Assembly: GCA_964357255.1 (NCBI GenBank)
Contig: CAYHKQ010000004.1
Location: 1-46,124 of the forward strand
Reading direction: 5' to 3'
DNA: 46,124 nucleotides
Origin: JBBTIS01 sp038059855
GTDB taxonomy: Bacteria > Elusimicrobiota > Elusimicrobia > JACQPE01
Part shown: one piece after another, positions 8,066-15,672 of the stretch
Position numbering within the stretch: the stretch's first letter is position 1
Layout of the letters: each line of letters begins with the position of its first letter
Notes under the pieces: generated by a model
Database searches by the model: none
What the model saw: the letters and a program-made list of their open reading frames with translations, nothing else
Told to the model about the DNA's origin: nothing
Position numbers and translations under genes: made by a program

Positions 8066-10375
8066 ATGAAAGAAAAAATCAAGCGCGTTCTGGTCGCGGT
8101 TATTATCGCTGGAACGTGGGCCACGATTGCGGCGGCCCGGGACTTCGAGTTCGCGTTCAAACAGGGGGATGCCCAGGTGGTCAAACTCCTGCGCATGGCC
8201 GGGATCGTCTACAAAGACGACTGGAAAATGCTCTGCGAGGAAGACAAAAAAATCCTGCTCCTGGCCATAAACAATGAAGGCCGCCTGACCCCGCTCGGGC
8301 AAAAAATGCTCGAAGAACTCATTAGCGCTCGGCTCGCCAATCCCAACACGCAACCCAAAGAAAAAGTGCAACGCGTCCTCTCGATGGACCTGGCAAGACG
8401 AAGCTGGATGATGGACAAATATTTTCGCAAAGGCGACCCGGGGCCCTCCAATCTCTGGCGACTCTCACAAAACATGTTCGCCGGCGCAACCGCGGCGAAT
8501 CAGTTGGTGAGTTCGGACATGTTCGACTGGATCAAAGGAAGCGAACAGCGTTCAGGCTTGAGCCTATCGATCCCGAGCGGCGCGGACACAGTGCGGCTCT
8601 TGGTAAGCCCGCGCGCGACAATTGCGGCCAGCCGTTATAATATCCATAAAGTCGACGGTTATGAGGCGGCGGCAAGCTCAGTCCTGACCCAGGCCGGCAT
8701 CCCGGATTCCGTTTTAGCGAAACATCAGGCAAAACTTATTCATGCTCTAAAAATATTCAATCTGCTGGTTATCGAGGTCCCAAAAAGTGAGGCGCAAAAC
8801 CTGGGCCTATCGCTTGAAACGAGCGGCCATCATGCCAAACCCGCTTCACAATTTCGCATGACCCTGTCCCGTGTTCCAGCGCGGCCCAACCATCATTGGC
8901 TACGCCGCGCCCCCCCCGCCGACGGATGGGCCCCGGCTTCCTTGGGCGCCGGCCAAGGCTGGTCTATGTTTTCACGCACGGGGGCTCCGGCCGCGTCAAA
9001 TCGCGAATTCTTAAAAACCCGAAGTCAAACCTTCGAGCCGGAGCTTGTGGACAGCGTGCCCATGATTAAACCCAATAAGTTCTATCAAGCCGGGATTCAC
9101 GGCGAAAACGCGATTGCCCTGGTCGTGGACTCCGGATTGGATTTAAATCACCAGGACTTTGCCGGGCGACAAGTCATTGCGAAGGACTTCACGGACGATG
9201 AAGACAATAAAGATTACGTCGGCCACGGCACTCATGTCACCTCCACGGCCCTTGGTTCCGGAGAAGCCTCAAACTCTCAGTACCGTGGCGTGGCTTATGG
9301 CACACAAAAAATTCTCGTCGCTAAAATCTTCGGCAAATCCCCCAATGCGAGCGAAGACTCGATCTTGGCCGGCCTCGACTGGGGAGTAACCCAAGCGAAC
9401 GGAAAAAAAATCGTGGTCAACATGAGCCTTGGCGGTCCGGGGAACCAAAATGACCTCATGTCCCGCGCCGTCAATCTCTTAGCGCATCAAGGCCACGCCG
9501 TGATAGTGGCGGCCGGAAATTCCGGACCGGATAAAGACACTGTGAAAAGCCCGGGGGTAGCCCGCGATGTCTTAACCGTCGCGGCATCGGATAAATCCGG
9601 CCGAATCACGGAGTATTCCTCACGCGGCAATCCCGATGGCTATGACACTCCGGCCTTAAGCGGCGCCTCTTACGCCAAGCCCGATCTCACGGCCCCCGGC
9701 GGCGACGTCAACTACGACGCGGCGGAACGCCTAAGGCGCCTGCTCAATCCCCTATGGGAACCCCTTGATCCGTCGGGGCGAAACCAAAAAAAGGAACATT
9801 GTCTGTATGCCTCTGGAATTATCGCCGCCAAATCCTCGTCCATGGGGGAAAGCTCCTGCGATGTTATCGTAAACGGACGCCGGCTCTACACTAAAATGTC
9901 CGGCACATCCATGGCCACGCCCCATGTGATGGGCGCTAATCTGCTGGTGCTTGATTATCTCGAGCGCCGCAACGCAGTGACGGACAACTCGTTCCTGGAG
10001 TCCAAGGCCGCTCAAATGGAAGCGGCCCAAGCGCTCGCCCACAAAGGGAAGCGCTATAAATCTATTGAGCAGGGAAAGGGACTGCTGCAATTAGACCGGC
10101 TCTATGACCTTGTGAGCGCGCGCCTGGAAGTAGGGTTGCCCATCGGCAATATCTCGGCGGAAATCGCTTCCTGGGTTTCCTCCAATAAAAAATTAACTCA
10201 GACCATTGAAAAATACTCCTCTTACAAAGTCACGCGTTACGGCATTGTGGATCAAAAATCAGGCGACATCATCAATACGGACGCGGAGCTCGATCTTCTG
10301 GTGCGGGCTTCCCGGGAACGCAAGAAGAAAGGTCAAAACTGGGTTGACAAAGCCAAGGAGTGGTTGCATTTGTAA
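8066..10375 (+). CDS. Secreted subtilisin-family serine protease
   Basis: 769 residues. A good Shine-Dalgarno (TGGAGG) precedes the ATG at 8066. A signal peptide ending near TIAAA is followed by a 300-residue N-terminal region, perhaps a propeptide or inhibitor-like region. The S8 catalytic triad is Asp355 (ALVVDSGLD), His387 (GHGTHVTS) and Ser615 (MSGTSMATPHV); the oxyanion Asn485 lies in AAGNSG. An insertion of about 60 residues, including two Cys, lies between the TAPGG motif and the Ser. The C-terminal 150 residues are unassigned. It is followed by a decayed fragment of another gene. Confidence 0.93.
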   Translation: MKEKIKRVLVAVIIAGTWATIAAARDFEFAFKQGDAQVVKLLRMAGIVYKDDWKMLCEEDKKILLLAINNEGRLTPLGQKMLEELISARLANPNTQPKEKVQRVLSMDLARRSWMMDKYFRKGDPGPSNLWRLSQNMFAGATAANQLVSSDMFDWIKGSEQRSGLSLSIPSGADTVRLLVSPRATIAASRYNIHKVDGYEAAASSVLTQAGIPDSVLAKHQAKLIHALKIFNLLVIEVPKSEAQNLGLSLETSGHHAKPASQFRMTLSRVPARPNHHWLRRAPPADGWAPASLGAGQGWSMFSRTGAPAASNREFLKTRSQTFEPELVDSVPMIKPNKFYQAGIHGENAIALVVDSGLDLNHQDFAGRQVIAKDFTDDEDNKDYVGHGTHVTSTALGSGEASNSQYRGVAYGTQKILVAKIFGKSPNASEDSILAGLDWGVTQANGKKIVVNMSLGGPGNQNDLMSRAVNLLAHQGHAVIVAAGNSGPDKDTVKSPGVARDVLTVAASDKSGRITEYSSRGNPDGYDTPALSGASYAKPDLTAPGGDVNYDAAERLRRLLNPLWEPLDPSGRNQKKEHCLYASGIIAAKSSSMGESSCDVIVNGRRLYTKMSGTSMATPHVMGANLLVLDYLERRNAVTDNSFLESKAAQMEAAQALAHKGKRYKSIEQGKGLLQLDRLYDLVSARLEVGLPIGNISAEIASWVSSNKKLTQTIEKYSSYKVTRYGIVDQKSGDIINTDAELDLLVRASRERKKKGQNWVDKAKEWLHL

Positions 10376-10379
10376 GCTC

Positions 10380-10463
10380 TAAAAAAAACGCGGCTTAAAT
10401 CCGGCCGAGCAGCGTCTCGAGCTTTTGAGTTTCTTTAGAAATAGGAATAGACGTAATCGTTCG
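10380..10463 (-). pseudogene. Remnant copy of the 3' end of the thioredoxin/TPR gene
   Basis: 10380-10440 matches 11358-11416 with two substitutions and a 2-base A-run difference. 10441-10463 matches 11614-11636 exactly (23 of 23). The fragment therefore looks like a duplicated copy of the gene at 11371-12648 that has lost about 197 internal bases and everything upstream. The minus frame still encodes the C-terminal SKETQKLETLLGRI and stop, then breaks. Together with the intact gene it forms direct repeats around the kinase/small-ORF module. Confidence 0.8.
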
Positions 10464-10500
10464 GGAATTCCAGAATTCCCGGAATCTGGAATTCCTTCCG
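10463..10500. repeat. Cluster of GGAATTCC palindromes upstream of the zeta-like kinase
   Basis: Three GGAATTCC-like octamers occur in 38 bases (10464-10471, 10473-10480, 10488-10495). The first two form a near-perfect 18-bp dyad, GGGAATTC-CA-GAATTCCC. It lies 7-45 bases upstream of the kinase -10 box, where an operator bound by an antitoxin or repressor would sit. No binding evidence. Confidence 0.5.
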
Positions 10501-10506
10501 GTTTGC

Positions 10507-10512
10507 TACGAT
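10507..10512 (+). promoter_or_regulatory. -10 box of the kinase/small-ORF module
   Basis: TACGAT (TANNNT form) six bases before the ATG at 10519. There is no Shine-Dalgarno, so a leaderless transcript is predicted. No -35 match is visible. Confidence 0.45.
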
Positions 10513-10518
10513 TAGGCC

Positions 10519-11091
10519 ATGCTAAAACTTTATGTCATTGCAGGGTCCAACGGGGCCGGAAAGACTACGTTTGCAAAAAAATTTCTTCCTGATTACGGAC
10601 ATTGCCATGAGTTCATCAACGCCGATCTAATTGCCGCCGGCTTGGCTCCCCTGGAGCCATCGCGGGCCGCCTTTGCGGCGGGACGGATAGTCCTTGAACG
10701 TCTGCATAAGTTGGCCAAACAAAAAGTTGATTTCGGCTTTGAGACAACGCTGTCCGGAAAATCCTATTTTCGATTTTTAAAAAGGCTTAAACGAAATGGC
10801 TATGAAATTTTATTTTTTTACCTTTGGATTCCAAGCCCAATCCTGGCCTTAAAACGCATTCAAGAAAGAGTGGCGCTGGGGGGACACGATGTCCCCAAGC
10901 CTGCCGTGTTGCGCCGGTTCGGCAAGAGCCTTAAAAATCTTTTCGGATTATACTGGAATCTAGCTGACAAAATTCTTCTGCTGGACAATTCATCATTAAA
11001 ACCTAAGCTTGTGGCCATAAAAATCGGCCTGAATTTAAACATTTACAATCAATCTATTTATGAACTTATTTTGCAACAGGGGGAACCGTGA
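10519..11091 (+). CDS. Zeta-toxin-like P-loop kinase (COG4185-type)
   Basis: 190 residues. The N-terminal P-loop GSNGAGKT is at residues 9-16. It is followed by FINADLIAAGL (Asp36), a FGFETTLSG motif (residues 72-80) typical of zeta/PezT-like and COG4185 kinases, and the lid segment RIQERVALGGHDVP (113-126) with conserved arginines. Characterised zeta toxins phosphorylate UDP-sugar peptidoglycan precursors; whether this one does is unknown. Its TGA overlaps the GTG of a 53-codon gene by three bases, as in toxin-antitoxin operons. The module sits between direct repeats, which suggests insertion. Confidence 0.85.
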   Translation: MLKLYVIAGSNGAGKTTFAKKFLPDYGHCHEFINADLIAAGLAPLEPSRAAFAAGRIVLERLHKLAKQKVDFGFETTLSGKSYFRFLKRLKRNGYEILFFYLWIPSPILALKRIQERVALGGHDVPKPAVLRRFGKSLKNLFGLYWNLADKILLLDNSSLKPKLVAIKIGLNLNIYNQSIYELILQQGEP

Positions 11092-11249
11092 AAAAAAGAA
11101 AAAAAGTCGTATCCAAGCCGGCCTTGGCCAGAGCGGCCGAACAGGCCATGCAGGAAGCCGTCAACGGCGTGATTGAGGAGTGCAAAAAAAAGAGACTCCC
11201 CCTCGCCGTCTGGGTAAAAGGCAAAATTGCTTTTGTCTCAGGCTCGTGA
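11088..11249 (+). CDS. Small basic protein, candidate antitoxin or partner of the kinase
   Basis: A 53-residue ORF starting at GTG 11088 and overlapping the kinase stop. The Lys-rich start (MKKRKKVVSK) is followed by a predicted amphipathic helix (ALARAAEQAMQEAVNGVIEECKKK) and a short C-terminal PLAVWVKGKIAFV strand. I recall small proteins with a 'P(I/L)xVWxxGK(I/V)' ending next to COG4185-type kinases, which supports a real gene, but I cannot verify this here. Translational coupling suggests stoichiometric production. Antitoxin function is an inference. Confidence 0.65.
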   Translation: MKKRKKVVSKPALARAAEQAMQEAVNGVIEECKKKRLPLAVWVKGKIAFVSGS

Positions 11250-11370
11250 TGAAATCCGGGTCATATTTACAATCATGAAAGCGGACGCTCCTGAAGGGCT
11301 CCGTGTTCTTTAGGGGAGTCGCTCATGGTGAGATCGTCGAACCATGGCGGCTCACTTTAAAAAACGCGGC

Positions 11371-12648
11371 TTAAATCCGGCCGAGCAACGTCTCGAGCTT
11401 TTGAATTTCTTTAGAAAATCGTTCGCGATTAGCCCTGATTTCACGCTTCAATAACTCCCGCGCCTCATCGGAGCGGCCTAGCCCTGATAAAATCTGAGCC
11501 CTTAAGTGGCTCACGCTGATCAGGTTTACGCCGTAGGCTAAAAGATTGGCCTTCTCAATCCATTTTAAAGCCTGAAAGTTCTCCTGGCGGCCCCAGAGAT
11601 GTTTGGCATAGCGATAGGAATAGACGTAATCGTTCGCATAGGCTTCAATCAGGCGTGGATAGAGCTTATCAAGCTCGTCGTATCGCTTCGCCGTTTCCAA
11701 AAAATAGCGCCAATTGTCCTCGGCATTACGGTCCTTGCCCAAGCCGGCCCTCTTGGAGGCTTTTCCAAAAAACTTAACGGCCCGGTCGAGCGTGTCCTGC
11801 CATTCCTTTTTAAGACCCAAGGCCGAATAGGCATAGAGCAAGGCTTCAATCGGCGATCTTAAATCCGCGCAACGATCCTTCTCGAGGCCGAACACGCGCC
11901 GGTTCACCAAACTTTCGAGCTTCTTGCGCTCCCGAATCTCGAGAGCATGCCGGCGCGTCTCCTCAACATCGGCCTGAAAATCTTGCGCGGCTGATATGTC
12001 ATAGGCCAGTTCACAGCCATCCCCCAAATCCAGCAGGGTCTCCATTGCCTCCGCCGCCTCCTCGACCTTCCCGGCGGCCCTGGCCCATTGAAAATCAACC
12101 CGCGCCCAAATCAACTTAAAATTCAAATCCTTGCCCAAGGCAGGATAAGATCTGAGCATCTCCTCGCGCAATAATCGAGCCTGCTCAATCTTGCCCGCCT
12201 CAAGCATCAAACGCAATTTTTCGACCGGCTTTGGATCAACTTTTTCGAGCAAGGGGAGCAGTTGAGCCAAAAAATCCTCTTCTGTTTGCTCGCCCGCGAT
12301 TCGTCCGAGCTCTTCGCCGGAGCCGTTTAACAAAAGATAGGAGGGTAAAAATTTAACCTTGTATTTTTCCTTAAGTTCATAGCCCTCCCTTTTGTCCACG
12401 TCGAGCTTAAGCAAAATCATGGTCTTGGCCAATTTATGAAAAGCCGCCTGGCTTAAAACCCGATGTTCCATGTAATAGCAGGAATAACACCACGCCGCTT
12501 GAAAATCCGCGAAGATCACGCGCCCCGTCGTGGCCTCATGCCGGGCCGCCTCGAACTTGTCGAACCAAACCAAGTCCTCCTCGGCGCCAAGCTCGCCAAT
12601 GCCGGTAACCACGAACACGACAAACCAAAAAAATCTAAAAAACGGCAT
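11371..12648 (-). CDS. Secreted thioredoxin-like protein with TPR-like repeats
   Basis: 425 residues. A signal peptide or anchor (MPFFRFFWFVVFVVTG) is followed by a thioredoxin fold of about 110 residues with the active site AWCYSCYYME (Cys54 and Cys57) and the cis-Pro segment KFLPSYLLLNGSG. The remaining 280 residues are helical with TPR-like periodicity. Proteins of this form act as periplasmic thiol reductases or isomerases. The C-terminal coding sequence is duplicated as a fragment at 10380-10463. The ATG at 12648 lies six bases after a TAAAAT box and has no Shine-Dalgarno. It is divergent from hemL. Confidence 0.8.
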   Translation of the reverse strand: MPFFRFFWFVVFVVTGIGELGAEEDLVWFDKFEAARHEATTGRVIFADFQAAWCYSCYYMEHRVLSQAAFHKLAKTMILLKLDVDKREGYELKEKYKVKFLPSYLLLNGSGEELGRIAGEQTEEDFLAQLLPLLEKVDPKPVEKLRLMLEAGKIEQARLLREEMLRSYPALGKDLNFKLIWARVDFQWARAAGKVEEAAEAMETLLDLGDGCELAYDISAAQDFQADVEETRRHALEIRERKKLESLVNRRVFGLEKDRCADLRSPIEALLYAYSALGLKKEWQDTLDRAVKFFGKASKRAGLGKDRNAEDNWRYFLETAKRYDELDKLYPRLIEAYANDYVYSYRYAKHLWGRQENFQALKWIEKANLLAYGVNLISVSHLRAQILSGLGRSDEARELLKREIRANRERFSKEIQKLETLLGRI

Positions 12649-12654
12649 CTCTTT

Positions 12655-12660
12655 ATTTTA
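12655..12660 (-). promoter_or_regulatory. -10 box of the thioredoxin/TPR gene
   Basis: TAAAAT six bases upstream of the ATG at 12648, with a TTGATT -35-like hexamer 19 bases further up (12680-12685). A leaderless start is predicted. Confidence 0.5.
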
Positions 12661-12726
12661 GCGCTTCGCCGGCGCCGGTAATCAAAATAATTAACTTTCG
12701 GCAAGCTCGCCTTCGCCACATTTATC

Positions 12727-12732
12727 TATGAT
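12727..12732 (+). promoter_or_regulatory. -10 box of hemL
   Basis: TATGAT about 60 bases before the hemL ATG at 12794. Here, unlike many neighbours, a leader and a Shine-Dalgarno (GAGGA) exist. Confidence 0.35.
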
Positions 12733-12793
12733 ACGCTGGATGTTTCAACCTGGTATTCGTAATGCCCGTGTCCAAGCGAAGCGAGGAATTCCG

Positions 12794-14062
12794 ATGAGCC
12801 TGGCGCGCTCCGCGCGGTATTTCAACCGGGCCAAATCCATTTTAGTCGGCGGTGTCAACTCCCCGGTGCGCTCCTTCTCAAGCGTAGGCGGCACGCCCCC
12901 CTTTATCGCCCGGGCCAAAGGCCCGTATCTTTGGGATGAGGACGGCAACCGCTATATTGACCTTGTCCAGTCCTGGGGCGCCATGATTTTAGGCCACGGC
13001 CATCCCGAGGTGCTCGAGGCCGCGCGTAACGCGCTTAAAAACGGCACAAGCTACGGCGCCTGTCACAAAAACGAATTCCGCTTAGCCGAACTAATCCGCG
13101 AGGCCTTCCCAAAAACCGCGGAACGCGTGCGCCTGATGAGTTCCGGCACCGAAGCCACTATGACGGCTTTGAGAATCGCAAGGGGCGCCACGGGCAGGGA
13201 TATTGTGATCAAATTCGCCGGCTGTTATCACGGCCACCATGACAGCCTGCTCGCCGCGGCCGGCTCAGGGGTTTTAACTCTGGGAATTCCGTCGAGCCTT
13301 GGAGTGCCCGCGGCCTGGACGCAAAGCACCATCGTCCTGCCCTATAATTCCCCGGCCGCGGTCATCGAGACCTTTGCCCGCTATGGCGGTAAAATCGCGG
13401 CCATCATTGTCGAGCCCGTGGCCTGCAATATGGGACTGGTTCTTCCCAGCGAGAAATTTTTAAAAACCCTCAGAACCGTGACCAGGCGCCACGGCGCAAT
13501 TTTAATTTTCGACGAAGTAATTACCGGATTCCGCTTAAAATGGGGCGGTCTCTCGGACGACTACAACGCCGATCTTGTGTGCCTGGGCAAAATCATCGGC
13601 GGGGGATTCCCCGTGGGCGCCGTCGCCGGCAAAAAAGACCTGATGAACTGCCTGGCTCCCCTGGGTGGCGTCTATCATGCGGGAACGCTTTCCGGAAATC
13701 CTGTGGCCGTCTCGGCCGGCATGGCAACCCTGGGCGTCTTAAAAAAAGAACTGCCTTACGGCGAATTGGACGCGCGGACCAAAAAGCTCGCCGCCCAAAT
13801 TCAAAACAAAAATATCCGCGCGGTTCAGCACGGCAGTCTTCTGACGATTTTTTTCAGCGTAGCGGAAATCACGGACTACGAATCAGCTAAAACCACAAAT
13901 ACTAAACAATTTGCCAAATTCTTCACCAGGCTTCTTAAGGCCGGCGTTTACTGGCCGCCCAGTAATTTTGAGGCTTGCTTTATCTCCGCCGCCCATTCCC
14001 CGTCAACCTTAAAAACAGTGGCCGAAGCGGCCGTGGAAGCCGTGGAGGCGGCATGCCCGTAG
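12794..14062 (+). CDS. hemL: Glutamate-1-semialdehyde 2,1-aminomutase
   Basis: 422 residues from the ATG at 12794, preceded by GAGGAATTCCG. An in-frame upstream start at 12728 would add 22 residues that do not fit the family. The body shows VNSPVRSF (22-28), a GTEATMTALRIAR segment, the FDEVITGFR motif (239-247), the PLP lysine K266 in CLGKIIGGGFPVGA, and GTLSGNPVAVSAG. It converts glutamate-1-semialdehyde to 5-aminolevulinate for tetrapyrrole synthesis by the C5 route. No other hem gene is nearby. Its last 10 bases overlap the next gene. Confidence 0.95.
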   Translation: MSLARSARYFNRAKSILVGGVNSPVRSFSSVGGTPPFIARAKGPYLWDEDGNRYIDLVQSWGAMILGHGHPEVLEAARNALKNGTSYGACHKNEFRLAELIREAFPKTAERVRLMSSGTEATMTALRIARGATGRDIVIKFAGCYHGHHDSLLAAAGSGVLTLGIPSSLGVPAAWTQSTIVLPYNSPAAVIETFARYGGKIAAIIVEPVACNMGLVLPSEKFLKTLRTVTRRHGAILIFDEVITGFRLKWGGLSDDYNADLVCLGKIIGGGFPVGAVAGKKDLMNCLAPLGGVYHAGTLSGNPVAVSAGMATLGVLKKELPYGELDARTKKLAAQIQNKNIRAVQHGSLLTIFFSVAEITDYESAKTTNTKQFAKFFTRLLKAGVYWPPSNFEACFISAAHSPSTLKTVAEAAVEAVEAACP

Positions 14063-14784
14063 ACCCAGGGCTCTCCAAAATTTTAGCCCTAATTTTCAAA
14101 AACGCCGGATCGGCCCCCCTTAAACGCGAACTCGGCCATTTGGCCGAGGCCATAACGGAGCTAAAACGTCGGAGGTATTCCTTCCAATACAGCAAGCTCG
14201 ACGAAAACGAAGAGTCCGCGCATTTTGACGCGGCCGGCCGCGAAATTTTAGTAGACACAAGCTTAAAGGCCCAAATGCCGGAGTTCCAAGCGGCCGTCCT
14301 GGTCCATGAACTCCAACATGCCTACGATTACTTTCACAACCGGCCCTACGCCTTAGAAAGCGAGGCGCGGGCGTTTAAAGCCGAATGTCTCTACCTGGCC
14401 AGCCTTGACTTAAAGCGAGTGACAGCCAAAATCAAGGACTTCTACGACTATGAATGGCTGGATTATCTCTATGCGGGGCGCCTGGCGTATCTTGAAAGCC
14501 GCGAGGAATTCAACGGCTTTGTGACGAACTATTTTGTCAAATCCCGGCTAGGTCACCGCTTCGAAGGCTTGGAAACCACGGCCAAACTCCTCTTGGACGC
14601 GACATCGGCGCTAGAGCAAAAGGAAAGCCGCCTCTGTGTGTTGCGGCAAACCCACGGCCCCCATCAAGAAGAAAAGCTCGCTATCTTAAAGGCCCAGTCC
14701 CAAACGCTCCAAAAATTGATCCGGCTTTTAGAAACAGAGGATCGCCGCAACCGTTCCTCGCATTTACCGCTCACGGCGCCTTAA
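14053..14784 (+). CDS. Putative zinc metallopeptidase-like protein with HELQH motif
   Basis: A 243-residue protein not assigned to a named family. A HExxH motif (His85-Glu86, His89 in LVHELQHAYDY) is followed by ALESEARAFKAEC, where Glu102 or Glu104 could be the third zinc ligand, as in gluzincins. No signal peptide is seen. The C-terminal 60 residues look like a coiled coil (repeated Leu/Lys/Glu). The start is the ATG at 14053, preceded by GGAGG and overlapping the hemL stop; the next gene starts directly after its TAA. Probably cytoplasmic, with peptidase or zinc-binding fold inferred from the motif alone. Confidence 0.75.
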   Translation: MPVDPGLSKILALIFKNAGSAPLKRELGHLAEAITELKRRRYSFQYSKLDENEESAHFDAAGREILVDTSLKAQMPEFQAAVLVHELQHAYDYFHNRPYALESEARAFKAECLYLASLDLKRVTAKIKDFYDYEWLDYLYAGRLAYLESREEFNGFVTNYFVKSRLGHRFEGLETTAKLLLDATSALEQKESRLCVLRQTHGPHQEEKLAILKAQSQTLQKLIRLLETEDRRNRSSHLPLTAP

Positions 14785-15672
14785 ATGCCAGGTTCTTTTC
14801 CGGCCGTCACACCGGCTAGGGCCGGCGTCTGGCCCGTCGGCATCGTCTTCTGGATTCCGGCTTTCGCCGGAATGACGTTTCTAATAATGGGACTTAGTTC
14901 CTGCAGTCTCGGGCCGATGGTGAACAATGTCAACGACATCCCCCGCGACACCGCATTGAGGCCCTCGGGCGCCGCGAGCGAATGGAACGGTCTATATTTT
15001 AAGACCATCTCCAATTCCCCTGTCAGCGCCCAGGTAGGCCAAATCGCGGATCATCTGTATCAAAAAATCCTGGCGGACGCAAAACTGACCCAGGTCATGC
15101 AAAGGGCCGGGCAGACCCAGCTCTATCTTTATCAATCCCGCGCCGAGTACCTTGAAAAATCCAAAATGCCGGCCTGGTCCGACGGAGTTTTCACTCCTCG
15201 AGGAATCATCATTTACCTTCATCCCAAAGTGCCCGAAACCTTGGCCCATGAAATCACGCATCTAATTTTTTGGGAATTCTTCGGCGAAGCGCGCGCCGAA
15301 CTTCTTTGGCTCAACGAGGGACTCGCCATGCACGAAGAGGCCCAGGCCCGGCCCGAACGAACCGCCGACGCTTACAAAAGCGCCCTGCCGGTCTTAAAAG
15401 GACACTATTTGCCATTGGCCAAGCTCACGGGAATCGCCTCGGCCATAAAACACAAAAACCGCGAAGCCCATATTTTTTACGTGGAAAGTTGGCTCCTGGT
15501 TCGTTTTCTCCTAGAGCGCGGAGGCAACGTCGGTTTTTACGAATTTCTCAAAGCCCTCAAAGAGCATGCCCCCCTCGATGAAGCCATCCGCCGCGCCTTT
15601 CCGGGGAAATGGAACAATCTCGACGAACTCGAAATGAGTTTCAGGAACGAATACTCGGCGGTGCTACAGTAG
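14785..15672 (+). CDS. Lipoprotein with HEITH peptidase-MA-like domain; N-terminus encoded by a REPIN-like repeat
   Basis: Up to 295 residues. From ATG 14785 (abutting the previous TAA) the first 40 residues make a plausible lipoprotein signal: a hydrophobic run GVWPVGIVFWIPAFAGMTFLIM with lipobox LSSC (Cys40). Much of this run is translated from a REPIN-like DNA repeat (14805-14877). A shorter start at 14872 would leave MTFLIMGLSSC, which lacks a positive N-region. The body has HEITH (His155, Glu156, His159) and WLNEGLAMHEE (Glu178), the pattern of peptidase-MA-like gluzincins. Its 3' end overlaps the convergent synthetase gene by 32 bp. Confidence 0.8.
   Translation: MPGSFPAVTPARAGVWPVGIVFWIPAFAGMTFLIMGLSSCSLGPMVNNVNDIPRDTALRPSGAASEWNGLYFKTISNSPVSAQVGQIADHLYQKILADAKLTQVMQRAGQTQLYLYQSRAEYLEKSKMPAWSDGVFTPRGIIIYLHPKVPETLAHEITHLIFWEFFGEARAELLWLNEGLAMHEEAQARPERTADAYKSALPVLKGHYLPLAKLTGIASAIKHKNREAHIFYVESWLLVRFLLERGGNVGFYEFLKALKEHAPLDEAIRRAFPGKWNNLDELEMSFRNEYSAVLQ
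14805..14877. repeat. REPIN-like inverted pair of REP units (copy 1)
   Basis: Left unit 14805-14832 and right unit 14850-14877 are inverted copies, each with a GTCAnnCCGGC...GCCGG core that is itself a hairpin. It lies inside the coding sequence of the lipoprotein N-terminus. It is the same family as 17704-17771. Confidence 0.8.

Noticed and set aside
11250..11370. Another small gene after the kinase partner
   Set aside because: Only a 12-codon ORF is present, with no Shine-Dalgarno or recognisable motif.
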